A DNA stretch of 64,000 nt. Source: Gnetum montanum (lineage: Eukaryota; Streptophyta; Gnetopsida; Gnetales; Gnetaceae). Location of the stretch: the NCBI GenBank assembly GCA_015680685.1, contig MNCI01030542.1:87357-151356 (forward strand). Direction: 5' to 3'. The position numbers and the translations under genes are program-made. Shown here piece by piece: positions 11,191-22,659 of the stretch. Numbering within the stretch: position 1 is the stretch's first letter; every line of letters begins with the position of its first letter. A model generated the notes under the pieces. That model saw nothing but the letters and a program-made list of their open reading frames with translations. It was not told the origin of the DNA and searched no databases.

Positions 11191-11937
11191 ATTAAGAGCT
11201 ATTTTAGGTACCAAAACCCTGTTAGAATATTTCTTATGATGAAATGAGCCTATGTGTCTAAATTAGTAAGCTGCCTTAACTTCCTTATTTTGGATGGAAT
11301 CTTTATATTTTGGCTTTTAATGGGATCCACTTGGTAACAAACTAAACGTGCTCAACCAATACTAGTACAAAACTATAATAAAACAAAAGATGCATGTACA
11401 ATTTTTACTCAACATAATAAGATATGTCTTTGCAACAACAACATACTCATTTTCAAGGGGTATAACATTGCCATATATAGCATTGTCATGCTTTGAACTA
11501 GAGCAAGGAATCCCTCCTCACATGTCTACTCTTATCATGATGCCAACATCATTTGGAATCATTTTGTATCTTTTTCATTTATTTCCATTCATTAATGAAA
11601 ACAAAAATAGGAATCATGTTCATCCTTAAAAAACAACTTTCATTGAAATAGAAATTAATCTACAATGGAAAACAAATTATAAATACAACCTACATTGTCA
11701 CAAACTTTACATGTTCAGCCAATAAACAACTAAATCACAAATCAGCTTTGATACTAATTTTTACAAATATTGTGCAATGCAAACTTACAAAATATTAGCA
11801 AGATAGCAATACTAGTTATAAGAAAAAACTTGCAAAATGGAATAAGAAATAAAGAAAAATAGAAAACAACTTCTTCAAAGAGATGATGACAGAGATTACA
11901 AATTAGTACTTCCTCATAGCAACCCTTAAATAAAGAC
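11191..11937. other. AT-rich stretch, nothing recognised
   Basis: The open frame at 11390-11629 has no recognisable motif and unremarkable composition. No repeat of note is seen. Confidence 0.4.
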
Positions 11938-12063
11938 CTCACTTTCAACTCATTGCTACTACTGACCCTACAAGGTTACAAGTAATAGAAACATCATGAT
12001 CTCACATTCAACTCATTGCCACTAGAAATCCTACTAGGTTACAAGTAATAGAAACATCATATT
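11938..12063. repeat. Two-copy 63-bp tandem repeat
   Basis: The unit CTCACTTTCAACTCATTGCC-like occurs at 11938 and 12001, each ending GGTTACAAGTAATAGAAACA followed by TCAT. Differences are a few scattered bases. The unit is not related in sequence to the 63-bp repeat at 3715. Confidence 0.75.
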
Positions 12064-12330
12064 GTTAACTTTAACACATCTTCACTATTTTTCTAAGAAC
12101 TTTTTTTAGATATCTAACAACAATTTTAAACTCCTCTTAATATTTTAAAAGCAAAGTAGAACTGAAGTTGACTTTAAAATTTTGATTCATATCTCCAACA
12201 ATTGTAAACATTCACCTTTAAAAAAGGAGTTTCACCATTTTTGTTCTCTCATGCCTGTTAAATGGTGGTATGCATTTCTTTTTCTAAGATAAAAATGGCC
12301 ATCAATCTATTGATGGTGAGTTTTGCATTA

Positions 12331-12430
12331 GATATGTAAGTGATAAATGCATTTCACCATCAGCAATAAAATATGTTGCTAGATTTGTAAGTGATAAATG
12401 CATTTCACCATCAATAATAAAATATGATGC
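12331..12430. repeat. Two-copy 51-bp tandem repeat
   Basis: GTGATAAATGCATTTCACCA followed by TCA(G/A)(C/T)AATAAAATATG occurs at 12340 and 12391. A diverged partial third copy may begin at about 12310 (GATGGTGAGTTTTGCATTAG). Confidence 0.75.
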
Positions 12431-13210
12431 TTATATATAGTTTGTCAGAGCTAAAATATGCTGCATAATGCATTCACATGCTTGTGTTTGTAGGATGTAC
12501 AAACCAACTTGGAATCCATTCTCCCTTCCTCATCAATGTCATTGGGACATAGCCACTTGTGCCTGGTGCCACATTGGATATCATAAGGATTAATGGCATA
12601 TTTGGTGACCAGGGTAACCTCTTTGACACAGCCAACTTGTTGATCCTTAACTGTGTGGGACATATCTAAGTTTATGAGGTTTTACATATCACGAAGCAGC
12701 TGAAGCCCAAGATTGTAACAAGTGGATGCTTAATTGCTGTATCTTGATTTTTGGGTTCCTTGGTGGACATAAATTTTCACCTTGCTCCCATCTTCAGAGC
12801 TATTAGATGCACAATTTTTTCACCCTCTTCTCTTTTCTCCATACTTTTATCCATACACAGAAACCTACCTCTTATGTGCCCTATTTCATTTTTTCTCAAT
12901 TTGCACATTGCACAATATTTAACGTAGTAGGCTTTGAAACCCATTTTCCCTTGTAATCTTTATTTAAATCCTGTTTATAAAAAATGAGACTTAAGAAAAC
13001 ATTTGGAAGCTAGGATCCCGTCTTGATTTTGATAACAGTATTGCAAATTCAGAAAGTGTGGAGGGATCGTTATTCAGGCTAAAATGACTAACAATCCTAT
13101 TTTTTTTTCACCTTATCTTAATAATAGATGATAGATACGTGGTATTCTTTCACTTTTATCCAGAGCTAGGTGCAATTTTTTTTCTTGCTTTAATGATTTC
13201 TTGCATGGTT
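12431..13210. other. Stretch downstream of the LRR pseudogene, nothing recognised
   Basis: It contains the minus-strand frame 12451-12663 (70 codons), which has no family I recognise. No kinase or transmembrane coding that could continue the LRR gene was found on the minus strand. Confidence 0.4.
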
Positions 13211-13994
13211 TCATAGAACAAAGAAGTTTAGATATCCCAGCCACAACGGTACAAGGCTGCTCCAACCATAGCCATCCAAGGACAAACTGAGATCTTGAAG
13301 CAGAGTTAAATTTCGTAGCTCTCCTGGAATACTCCCTTTGAAAGAGAGCATATATAGATTCAATACCTTAAGATGCTTGAAATTTCCCAGCTAAGCAGGT
13401 ATAATTAAAGGCTCAAGCACGTCATCGTTACCCAGTTCTACATCCAATGTTTGAAGAGAGGAACAATTTCTCAAAGATTCACGAAGAGGGCCTTGTAAGC
13501 CGGAAGCCAGAACTAGATGTTGCAACCGACTTATCTGCCCAATGTTTTGAGGAATAGGGCCATACAATTCAGCCAAAGAGAGATTTAAATGAGATAAAAA
13601 TGTGAGATTGCATATGGATGGGGAGATGACACCTGATAGCCCCCAGTCATTGAGTTCCAGGGATACCGCTCTGCGGGTGCGTGAGCTTGAGCTGCTGCTT
13701 TGGGAAGAAAAAGAAGAAGAAGAAGATGAAGATGAAGATGAAAAGCACTTGACTCCAGCCCAATCTTGGCAGAGTCCATGCATATTGTGACGGACTCCAA
13801 TTGGAAAGTATGTTATTATCATCAAAAATGATTCCTGCTTTGATCTCCAACAAAGCATTGGCATCCCCAAGCAAAGATGATGAGGATGATGCAGATGCAT
13901 AGCCAACTGCCATGAAAGCATAAAAAGACATCAACACCACCACCACTGCAATCAATTTGCATTGATCCATTGCCATGGCCATTGGCATTGGCAT
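13211..13994 (-). pseudogene. Leucine-rich-repeat receptor-type protein, truncated pseudogene
   Basis: Translation starts at the ATG ending at 13994. A Met/Ala-rich start and hydrophobic run (LIAVVVVLMSFYAFMAV) form a signal peptide. The LRR N-terminal cap follows (LLGDANALLEIKAGI and ILSNWSPSQYAW). Near 13790 the frame shifts by one; the cap continues in another frame as DWAGVKC, then a long Ser run coded by TCT/TTC repeats. LRR units follow: VSLELNDWGLSGVISPSI, HLNLSLAELYGPIPQNIG, and HLVLASGLQGPLRESL. A stop at 13391-13393 interrupts the next unit, but LRR coding continues in frame (LKVLNLYMLSFKGSIPGEL) to a stop at 13211. There is no transmembrane or kinase domain. Such proteins act as cell-surface receptors in defence or development. 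This copy has a frameshift, a stop and a lost 3' end. Confidence 0.8.
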
Positions 13995-14155
13995 TGCCGT
14001 TAGAATGGGATTTGAGATTGTGTTTGTGCAAATACGGGTGTGGCTTCGGAGACTCTGAGCCTTATAATGTAAGACAAGCGTGTCTTGGAAAGTTGGTTAG
14101 ATCTATTCCATCTTAAGCGGCTACAATTGAAAGACGTGCGCATGTCTGCATCTGC

Positions 14156-14380
14156 GAATGCCAAGACTTCCTCCTGAAAAGTTGCAGAAAACTTTATGAA
14201 TGCCAAGACTTCGTCTTGAAAGTTGCAGAAAAATTTAGGTCTGCAAGAGAACTGTAGCGAGTACATTTCACGGAAAATGTACGATTCAAGGAAGGATAAA
14301 AAGGAAGGATCAAACTGTGAGCCTATGTAAATGTGAATGCCAAGACTTTCTAAGAAAACTTCAAGTCTGCAGGACGGTAG
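14156..14380. repeat. Three diverged copies of a GAATGCCAAGACTT repeat upstream of the LRR pseudogene
   Basis: GAATGCCAAGACTT occurs at 14156, 14198 and 14335. The first two copies are 42 bp apart and both continue GAAA(A)GTTGCAGAAAA. The third is looser. They lie in what would have been the 5' flank of the LRR gene. A short inverted pair GTACATTT/AAATGTAC sits between copies two and three at about 14262-14283. Confidence 0.6.
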
Positions 14381-14929
14381 CTAATACATCCGACGCAAAA
14401 TGGAATTTGGGTGGAACTCGAGTTTTTCGCTACAGGATTTGGTGAAAGTTCGCGGATGTTAGATCATATATAAGATTCCAGGGTAGGGAAAAGGGCGAAA
14501 AGCTTAGAAAGATAGATTCAACCGTTTGGACAGAAATGTGTGTTATTTTATTGCATAGAGCATCCAATTGTTCTAGGTGGTTGTTTATAGAAGTTATCAT
14601 CTCTTTACACAGATATAACTCTCCCTACCTAAACATGTATTACAAGTTTTAATAAAGTATGGACTAGAAAAATAGAACACTATATTGCAATGCTAAAAAT
14701 GTATTTAGCATAACTTAAGATTTGTGTTATGTAAATGATCATATTAATGTGTAAAAGGGAAAATCAGTAAATTTTATAGTAATGTTTTATATCATTTAAG
14801 GATTAAAAAAATAATATCAAGCAAAAAGTTTGTGTTGTAAATGAGATTAGGTGGTTTGCATCTTTGGAAAGCATGTGTCGAGTTGTATCTAATTATTTTA
14901 CTTAAGCATTATAAAACAAAAAACTATAA
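14381..14929. other. AT-rich stretch, nothing recognised
   Basis: No coding signal is seen. It lies between the LRR gene flank and the LINE fragment at 14.93 kb. Confidence 0.4.
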
Positions 14930-15661
14930 AAGCTTGGAAAGTGTTAAGAGATAGAGGAGTTTCTTGGTTGACATAATTATTTAACAAAATCTTAAAGGAT
15001 GGATAAATGCCCAACACTTGGAGAAAAAACATTGTTATTCCTATCTATAAAAATAAATGAGATGTGCAAAATTATGCAAACTATAGAGGAATCAAACAAA
15101 TGAGTCATACTATGAAGCTTTGCAAGAGTCATATAGTAGTATCTCAAACTCGAATTAATAATATCAAAAAATTGATTTGGATTTATGTTAGAAAGATCTA
15201 CAATAGCGGCTTTTGTCTTGATATAGTAATTGATGAAGAAATTTAGAAAATATAAAGAAAATCTACATATGATCCTGATTGACTTGAAAAAAATTGATTT
15301 GGATTTATGTTAAAAAGATCTACAATAGAGGCTTTTGTCTTGATATAACAATTGATGAGGAAATTTAGAAAATATAAAGAAAATCTACATATGATCTTGA
15401 TTGACTTGAAAAAAAGCATATGATAGAGTTCCTAAAGATATTATTTGGTGGATCTTGTAGAGGACAAGCATCCTTGATAAATATATTAAAGTTATTCAAG
15501 ATATGTATGAAAAAGCTACCACTAAAATTAGCATATCTTGTGAAACAACATATGTTTTTTAAGGCATAGTAGGTCTATAGAATGTCTACAGTTAGCATTT
15601 AATTATTTGCCATTATTATGGATGAATTAACAAAGGAATACAAGATGAATTCCTTTGATAC
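14930..15661 (+). pseudogene. LINE reverse transcriptase fragment cut by element A
   Basis: Plus-strand pieces in order: MPNTWRKNIVIPIYKNK and VQNYANYRGIKQMSHTMKL (finger region), FGFMLKRSTIEAF, then LHMILIDLKKAYDRVPKDII (first catalytic RT Asp in the IDLKKAYD box) and KYIKVIQDMYEKATT. The conserved GLHQG equivalent is degraded. The coding stops at ...INKGIQDEF where the LTR of element A begins at 15662. This is a plant LINE clade different from those at 2-9 kb. It contains stop codons and an internal 122-bp tandem duplication that repeats part of the finger region. Its second half should lie beyond the far end of element A, outside this window. Confidence 0.8.
15171..15414 (+). repeat. 122-bp tandem duplication inside the LINE reverse transcriptase
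   Basis: ATTGATTTGGATTTATGTTA begins at 15171 and again at 15293. The two 122-bp units differ at only a handful of bases. The duplication is not a multiple of three and must postdate loss of function. The high identity compared with the decay of the LINE shows it is much younger than the insertion. Confidence 0.9.
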
Positions 15662-16529
15662 TAATGAGCAGCAAGTAGTCCCTATGCCCAACCATACAAA
15701 TCACAAGTGTTACACTAGCGATTCGATCGAATTCTGTGGACTTTGCTCCTAAATGCACTGATGGGCAAAGAGAGTGACTTAGAGACGTGATCATTGTCTT
15801 CTTGGCTATACTTGTGTTAATTCACTTGTATGGTTAAGTGTAAGGCAAGGCACATGATTTTTATGTATATTTTATATTTTATTTGATTTAATTTAAGTGT
15901 AAAACAAAGGTAATTAATTATAAATTAACTAATTAACTATCTAATGTATTCATCTAACTATCCTAACATAAGCATCCAGGCCCACCCTCTGTGCACATTC
16001 TGAACTTGTCATAAGCACTACTAGGTTACTAAGTGTTAGGCTATTAGGCGAACCAAGCAATAACACTATTGGGATTACCAAGCATTAAGGTATGTTTGAG
16101 GTGGTTGTACTTATGTGTTATTATTAAGTGCATTAATTAATTAAAAAAATGAATGTAAAATGCATAAGTCATAAAGTGCATGAAAGGAACCATTAAACTA
16201 CTTTTAAGTGCTATAAGGAGTTCTAAGAATCTCGTCTTTATTGCCGACACATCAAAGTGTTTAGGTACATTGATGTTTGAATAAGGATATGTACAATCCT
16301 TAAAATTTTTGTTGCGGACACTTATAAAATATTCTAACTCTTATGGAAGAAAACTGTAAGGACTTAGCTACTCTACTAACTTAACGTATCATAAATGCAG
16401 TGGGTATGTGCATTTATATAGGCAAGACTAGATAATGTGTTGATGCATCTAACCATGCATCGACAAGGCTACGTTAATGGCGTTACGTTGACGCATGCTC
16501 GTCGATGCAACTTGTCAAATGATTCATCA
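15662..16529 (-). repeat. Element A 3' LTR (868 bp)
   Basis: Read on the minus strand it starts TGATGAATCATTTGACAAG at 16529 and ends near 15662 with CTTGCTGCTCATTA, where the expected CATCA has one change. A TATA box (TATATAAATG) is at 16420-16411. The 5' side of the TATA carries repeated GATGCATC / CATCGAC-type motifs (about 16441-16510). The region around 15990-16110 holds repeated 'GGTTACTAAGTGTT'-like units also found in LTRs B, C and D. No PBS is expected on this side. Confidence 0.8.
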
Positions 16530-16546
16530 TACCCCCACAACTAAAT
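16530..16546 (-). other. Polypurine tract of element A
   Basis: The minus strand reads TTTAGTTGTGGGGGTA immediately before the LTR start TGATGAAT. This is the plus-strand primer site for reverse transcription. The same GTGGGGG(TA)TGAT junction occurs in elements D (63665/63666) and E/F (27110/27109). Confidence 0.8.
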
Positions 16547-16939
16547 GAAAACTCATCCTCAAGTGAACAAAAATAAGATCAATCTTCTTACAAAATTGGG
16601 AAGGTATGGAATTATTGACTGACAGACTCTAATTGACTAACCCTAGTGTCAAATTATACCAAATTACAAAAACTACAAAAATGGGTATCCTAGAGAACAA
16701 AATTAGACATCCTTACAAGAATGAACAGTAGGAACCCTCTGGTTGTCGAAGACAAGATGGAGATCAAATAGTGCCAAGAGGTGGAGGCTCTTGGGATGCT
16801 GAGGGATCTTCACCAGGCTCTAGCACATGTGGTAGTCGCAGTTGAGGCTAAGGCTATGGCTGTCCTACTATAGCTACTGCTTCTGGTAGAAGACAAAAAG
16901 CATTTAGAAATGCTTTTATCTTCTCCTCCTTACTCTATG

Positions 16940-19300
16940 GATCGTACATGATTTACGTGACTTTACCAATGTGGGCTAGTATGGGAACATCCCACAGATA
17001 GGGCATTGTTGGGAACAACTCCTTCACATTGAAAAACCATGTTACAAATTGTTTACATTCCACATTGAACATCTTTAGAAGTTTTTGCAGCTCATGGTAG
17101 TCATTCATCCTCCTGGCCAAATTCTTAGCAACCAATCATTGATTTGTAAATTGGCTCCTAAGAACTTCAAGCTTAGCATTAGTTGTTTTGAGATTTTGCT
17201 TAGTGTCCCTATGGTGCTTGAACTTGACCTCATAGAGGAGGTACGAGTTGGTCACTTGTTTCTCCAACTTAGACCTTGGCCCACCTACTGTTAGCATTGC
17301 CAAGTTTTCATAGCAGAGATTGGCAAGCTCCATATATTTTGTCATTTTCTTAATCTGCAACACCTTTAGGTGAATCTCTACTTTGTTATAGGCATTCAAA
17401 TTATCATAGATTGGTTGCCATACATCACCTATTTGTTGGAGTTGTTGAAGGGCCTCGTTCATCTTCACCTTGGCCAATTGAATCTCCTTCTTGTTCACCT
17501 CCTTGAGGAACCCCACATGGTCCTTGTAATGGTTTTTCACCCATTCAGATTTTAGAGCCTCATTTTTCTAGGTGGCTACCTTAATGGTTNAAGAGCTTTT
17601 GATAAGGACATGTCAAAGACCACCATCTCTTTAGCATTCTAAGGCTCTTTTAATCAATTTTGAAGCTACAGGAAAGCTTCATCCCATGTGATAGCTTAGT
17701 TCAGAATGGTGGGATTGGCCTATTGGGCTCTTAGTTATACAACCTCGGTAGCCAACTATTGGTTTTTAGTGATGGTTGACTCAAGTTGGACATTTGCTAT
17801 GATGAGCTTACCCTTGGTTTCCACTAGCTCTAATTGGGTTGTAGTGATTCCTTTTGGAAGATCAAAGATCTCTGGAAGTGGTTACCTAGTTCCCACTAGT
17901 TGGTTTAACACTTCCTCATGTTGGGCTACGCTTAGCCTCTCGTTCTGTACTCTTGCAAAAGCCTGCACATCCTTGAGTGCAGTAATGTTTAGCATGGTTG
18001 TTGTAGGATCATTGAGTGCTTTAGTCACTTTCTCGACCACCACCTTTGTCGTTGTTTCCTATTCATGGTGCTGCATCACCAAGATGTAGCCCCCTCGCCC
18101 TCCTCCAAGCACACCAAGAAGGTTGCAATGTTTCTAGTAATTTCTAGGAACTCTTGTTACCTAGGGATGGAAACAATAACCTCTTGGATGCTTGAATTTG
18201 ATCTTGTGGGCCCCTAAGTTATTTGGGTTGAAAACAACAAGGTAGTCTCTTCTAGTCAGCTGATGGTTTGAGTGACTTCGTTGAGGTGGCTCAATGCTAG
18301 CTAGTAAACTAATAGTTCTCCCCCACATGGCTCTCCTTGCTGCTATTGCATTATTTGCTCATAGATTTTCCTCATGCGTTTAATAACTGCACAAGCCTTC
18401 GATGTTATCTCTCTAGTGGATGGTGGTGGTGTCTACTCCTCTTCAAGTAGCTTAGATGTTTCTTTGTCCTTCATCATCTTCTACTAGGAAGTGGTAGGAG
18501 CATGACATAGTATATCATTCATGTAATGGGCTATGCATCCCCTTTTGCAAATTTTATGAATTAGGTATGGGAAGGGAAGTATCTTCCTTCCTTGCTCATT
18601 TTCTTTAAAGTGCTTCTCAATCTCTAGGAAGATGAGCTGAGGGAGTTTGATAGGGAATCTACCACTTAGAGCGGTGCATGCATAGGTAGAGAAGGAAGTG
18701 ACTTTTCTTGGCCTCACTATTGGATTTAGGTGATAGGTTGAAATCTTGAAGTAAACTCTCTCTACCTTGGTAAGTGCACCATACTCTTTACAATCCATCC
18801 CATAGCACCATTGGACCCATTCCTTTTTGACCTCCAAGTCTTCTTGTGTGAAAATTTCAACCAAGGTTGCCCTAGTGTTAGGTAGTCTGAGGGCCTATAC
18901 AATGGCTTCAACCAAATAGGACACACTGATGTCCTTCATCATGACTATGGCATCTGCTTATTGATCATTCCAAAAAAGATAGGTTTTTCCCATGTATCAC
19001 TCCCTGTTGAAAGTGAGGATGGGCCACATGGGTGACCCCTATAGTTAATTTTTGACCTTTTCTGATGTTAAGTCCAAGAAGGCACCAAAGTTAAGTTCTT
19101 GGAGAATTGAACTTTAGACCTCCTTGGAATACATTCGTTCAAGGAAGGCATTAGTCAATATGACCTCTAGACTTGGCCTCGGCTATGGAATCTCATCATG
19201 TTATGACTGGCCAATCTCTATTGTGGGAATTTGATGGACAGACTCCACTTCAAGCTCCTCCTGAAGAGGCCTTGTTGCATGTGTTTCAACTTCTCCTTCT
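16940..19300 (-). pseudogene. Element A extra ORF: Transposase_32-like protein with coiled-coil-rich tail
   Basis: Read on the minus strand. The N-terminal part has YMGKTYLFWND, then WVQWCYGMDC, ERVYFKISTYHLNPIV, FSTYACTALSGRFPIKLPQL and ILPFPYLIHKICKRGCI (18864-18484). This matches the order of the putative plant transposon protein domain (R--V-F, IN--L-LP, W...F...L-PT, G--I--G--I, FP-LI--LC---G-). The C-terminal part (17540-16953) is Lys/Glu/Gln-rich and probably coiled coil, with KYMELANLCYENLAML. It aligns residue for residue in places with element D (62976-63407: YMELENLKYSNLSML). Many stops are present, and one N lies at 17590. The ORF sits between pol and the 3' LTR, the env-like position of Athila elements, but I see no signal peptide or membrane anchor. 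Its function is unknown. Confidence 0.55.
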
Positions 19301-19794
19301 TGAGGCTATTGTGGTTGTTGGCCCCTTCATCCTCTTGGCTGCTTCTCACTTGGTTAAGATGGTCCTTTGCCTTGTGGTCTCTTTGGTGCCATTTGTGGTC
19401 ACAAACATAACAAAGGATTAGTATTTCCATGTGTAACTTTAATACTCTTGATGCCTTTCTTCTTTTGGATAAGTTACACTTAGGGTAGTTGTGAGCATGG
19501 TAGATTGATTAGCTTATTAATATTTCATTCATTTAGCAATCTAAGTTTATTGATGAGGTTTAACTAAATGTGGATTAGATATTTTTAATATTATTTTATT
19601 AGTTAAACATTGAAAAGTTAGAAAAATTTTTCATTAGAAACCATAGGTTTGTAGCTCCCACAACATAAAGCTCATCTTTGGTAACTTGAGGGTTAAAGAA
19701 CAAGGTGAATTAGACAAGTGGTAGGCAAATTATGGCACTTGGAAGATGTGCTAGGCTTAGAAAAATGCAAAAACTTCCCTACTGTTACGAGGAA

Positions 19795-19900
19795 AATGTG
19801 AAAATTTGGCTAAGTATGGATGCACATATATACTATTTTTTCCTTGCATCGATGTGTTTGGCTGCATCAACAGGGATGCATTGATGCAACTGTAGGCCAA
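19795..19900 (-). promoter_or_regulatory. Element A internal TATA cassette upstream of the extra ORF
   Basis: The minus strand shows GATGCATCA/CATCGATGCA-type motifs at about 19890-19843, followed by AGTATATATGTGCATCC at about 19834-19818. The same motif type (GATGCATC, CATCGAC) precedes the TATA (TATATAAATGCAC) of this element's own LTR at 16510-16411. It lies roughly 500-600 bp upstream of the extra ORF. That it acts as a promoter is an inference from this resemblance and from the parallel cassette in element D. Confidence 0.4.
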
Positions 19901-21329
19901 AATTTTCATTTGAAAAACTAAGTATGGAAAAAGAGTTTTGCAATGAATTTGAAGTCTAGAGGAAGCTAGAAAAGCCTAGAATAAGGACAAATCATGAATA
20001 GGACTTAGAGTACATTGGGAAAAAGAGATTTAGACGGAGTTTGAAAGTCAAAGAGTGCAAAAACTGGATGTTCTGAAGTGAGAAAAATGGATTTGAAAGA
20101 AAAAATGACTAAGGGATAAGAAGTTTAACCCTCTAGACCAAGGAGTATGTAAGTGGGTCCTTCCCATAGTAGACACATGCCTTTAATGCCCTTGCATACC
20201 CTTATACCAAGGAGTCTGTGGACCCCAAGGATGATTAATGACCATGAATGGTTAAAAATTGAACCACACAAGAAACCATCAAAGAATTAAGACATATCAA
20301 AATGAACACATTGATTAAAATGCTAATAGACAGTGAGAGGGGAAATGAATTGAAGTGATGAGGTGAGGGGAGAGAATGGGATGGAATTTGTAATTAAGGT
20401 GACTTGGAAGCATCACATCCTTAGTTAGAATTAAGACCATCCACTTCAAGTGACTTTGCATTGGCACTTTGAGACCATTCGACCCCCTAGGTCCCATGAA
20501 TACCCCCAAAGATCATCCACCATTCCAAATAAAGAAGAAAAGAAAAGCAAGAAGTAAAGAGGGTTGTCTCTAGGCATGTCTAACATGTCTTTCTAGCCCA
20601 ATAACCAGTGCTTGTAGCCCATTATTTCATCTACAGGATGTGCTTTGAATTCCCATGTTTTTTTATTCTTTTTTTATGGGAACCACACCATGCAAGGACA
20701 TTACTTTCTATTATTGGTCAAACTTAGGAATGGTGAGGAATCAATGAGAATGCTTATAAAAATATAGACGATTAGGTAGGTACAAAGGGCGACGAGTTCC
20801 CTTGAAGCCACACCCTTGTCAATTCCACTTAGTTTGTTCCAAGTCTGGAAGGTACCAAGACCACAAATTCTCTCTTTTTAAAAGTTTTATAAAGAAAGGG
20901 CCTCATACTTCCAAAATAAGAGAACACCATAGAGTTGAGTGGAATGGATAGATGTCATGAGCTTACTACTTGTTATCATGAGAAAACCAATGTTCCATCA
21001 ATCAATGTTAAAACTCAATGATCAAATCAAATCATTAAGCAATCAACTAAGAACTATAATTTAATGATCCACCATCAATTAGTGGGTGTGTTTGACACCA
21101 AGTCCTGATGGCAATAAAAAAGAAATAGTCACATAAGACCATTCAAAATAAAGTAAGATATAAAGAAAAATGCAAAATATCCAAGAAAATAGAAAACATA
21201 TAAAAATGATGTAAAACAAAATATTGAAAAACTAAGGAGCCACTTGTAGGATGCTAGCATGAGTGGCTATCTCCCCCATGAATGAGTCAGAAAGGGAAGA
21301 TCCAAAAATTGAGTGATATTGTCCATCAA
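19901..21329 (-). other. Element A post-pol spacer, no gene
   Basis: Noncoding spacer between the end of integrase and the internal cassette. I see no conserved domain on either strand. The minus-strand frame 20315-20509 has no family I recognise. Confidence 0.5.
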
Positions 21330-22560
21330 TTAAGGCATTATTCTCACTAGTTGTTCTTGTCTTCTAGAAAGGTTTAAGTTATTGGATGTTAACTAATAAC
21401 CTCTTATTTGGACTAGCAAGATGGTATATCATCATGACACTAGATGGGAAAATTTCATTTATAATGTAAAGGCCCTCCCATAACATTTGAAATTTTTTTC
21501 ATTGAGGTCCATGCATGAGGTTCCAGTAGAGTACCTTATCTCATAGCTGAAATTTTACTTTTCTTATCTTAAGGTCATGACATTATTTGTTATGTGCCTT
21601 ATGTGCTTCATTTAATGACAAGGTTACTAATATATTCTCGTCTAGCATGTTGAGATTCATCAGTCTTTCTATTTAGGCTAGACTTAGGCCCAAGTCTAGA
21701 TCATAAGCTGTTGAAAGTGTACAAAGCCCAACTTGGATGGGAAGAGTTAGAAGTTTCCTATACACTAACTCATAGGGAGAATACCTAATAGGAAGTTTCC
21801 ACATTGAATGATAAGCCCAAAGAGCATCATTGAGTTTACTACTCTAGTCCTTCCTATATTTACTAACTATTCTTGTTAGTATTTTGGTAATTTCCCTATT
21901 GATGACCTCAGCTTGACAGTTGACTTGGGGTTTGCATGGAGTTGTTAATTTATGTTCAACCCCCAAATGTTACATGAGCTTTGTAAAAATGGCATGAGTA
22001 TAGTAGGTTCCATTATCTAAATTAGTGTTCATGGCACACCAAACCTATTGACAAGATTTTGTTTTATAAATAGTGCTACTGTAGAGGATGAATAATCAGT
22101 GACGGAAATGCCTTCAATCCATTTCATATAGTAATCAATAGCTATGATGATGTATGAATTTCCATTTGACATGGGGTTCATGGGCCCCCATGAAGTCAAT
22201 CCCTCAATTATCGAAAAGCTCTAATGCTTGGATCCACTATTGAGGCTCTTTCATGTGTGCGGTCATCCCCCCATCATGTTGGCATCTATCATAGGAACAA
22301 AAAAGTGATGGGCATCCCTGAAGATTAGGGGCCAATAATATCCTACCATGAGGATCTTAATGACCATCCTCTTTCCAACAAAGTGGCTCCCACAAGGACC
22401 TTCATGTGCATATTGGAGGACTCGAAGTTGATTTACACTAGGGACACACCATCATACTAGGCCATTTGTACAACTCTTGTAGAGGTTGTCATTGATTTCC
22501 AGAAAGTGTTTGGCCTGATGAAGAAATTGATGTTTCTTCTTGTGATTCCATTTCTTTAAC
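21330..22560 (-). pseudogene. Element A integrase, broken
   Basis: On the minus strand the zinc-binding N-terminus reads HEGPCGSHFVGKRMVIKILM, GYYWPLIFRDAH and YDRCQHDGGMTAHMKEPQ, a decayed HHCC module whose first Cys is now Tyr. The catalytic core follows but is heavily interrupted. A piece equivalent to WEGLYIINEIFPSS near 21470 marks the C-terminal end. Integrase joins the double-stranded DNA copy to the host chromosome. Stop codons throughout show it is inactive. Confidence 0.7.
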
Positions 22561-22659
22561 ATCTCCTTTGTGAGTAGATAGGAGAGGATGTTATCATACC
22601 AGTTTGTTTTCTTAGGATCTTGAGCATTAACAATACTAGCAAAGAGAAGTTCATCAAGA

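Noticed and set aside
13585-13800. Frames on both strands overlapping the Ser-rich part of the LRR pseudogene
   Set aside because: They are shadows of the TCT/TTC repeat that codes for the Ser run.
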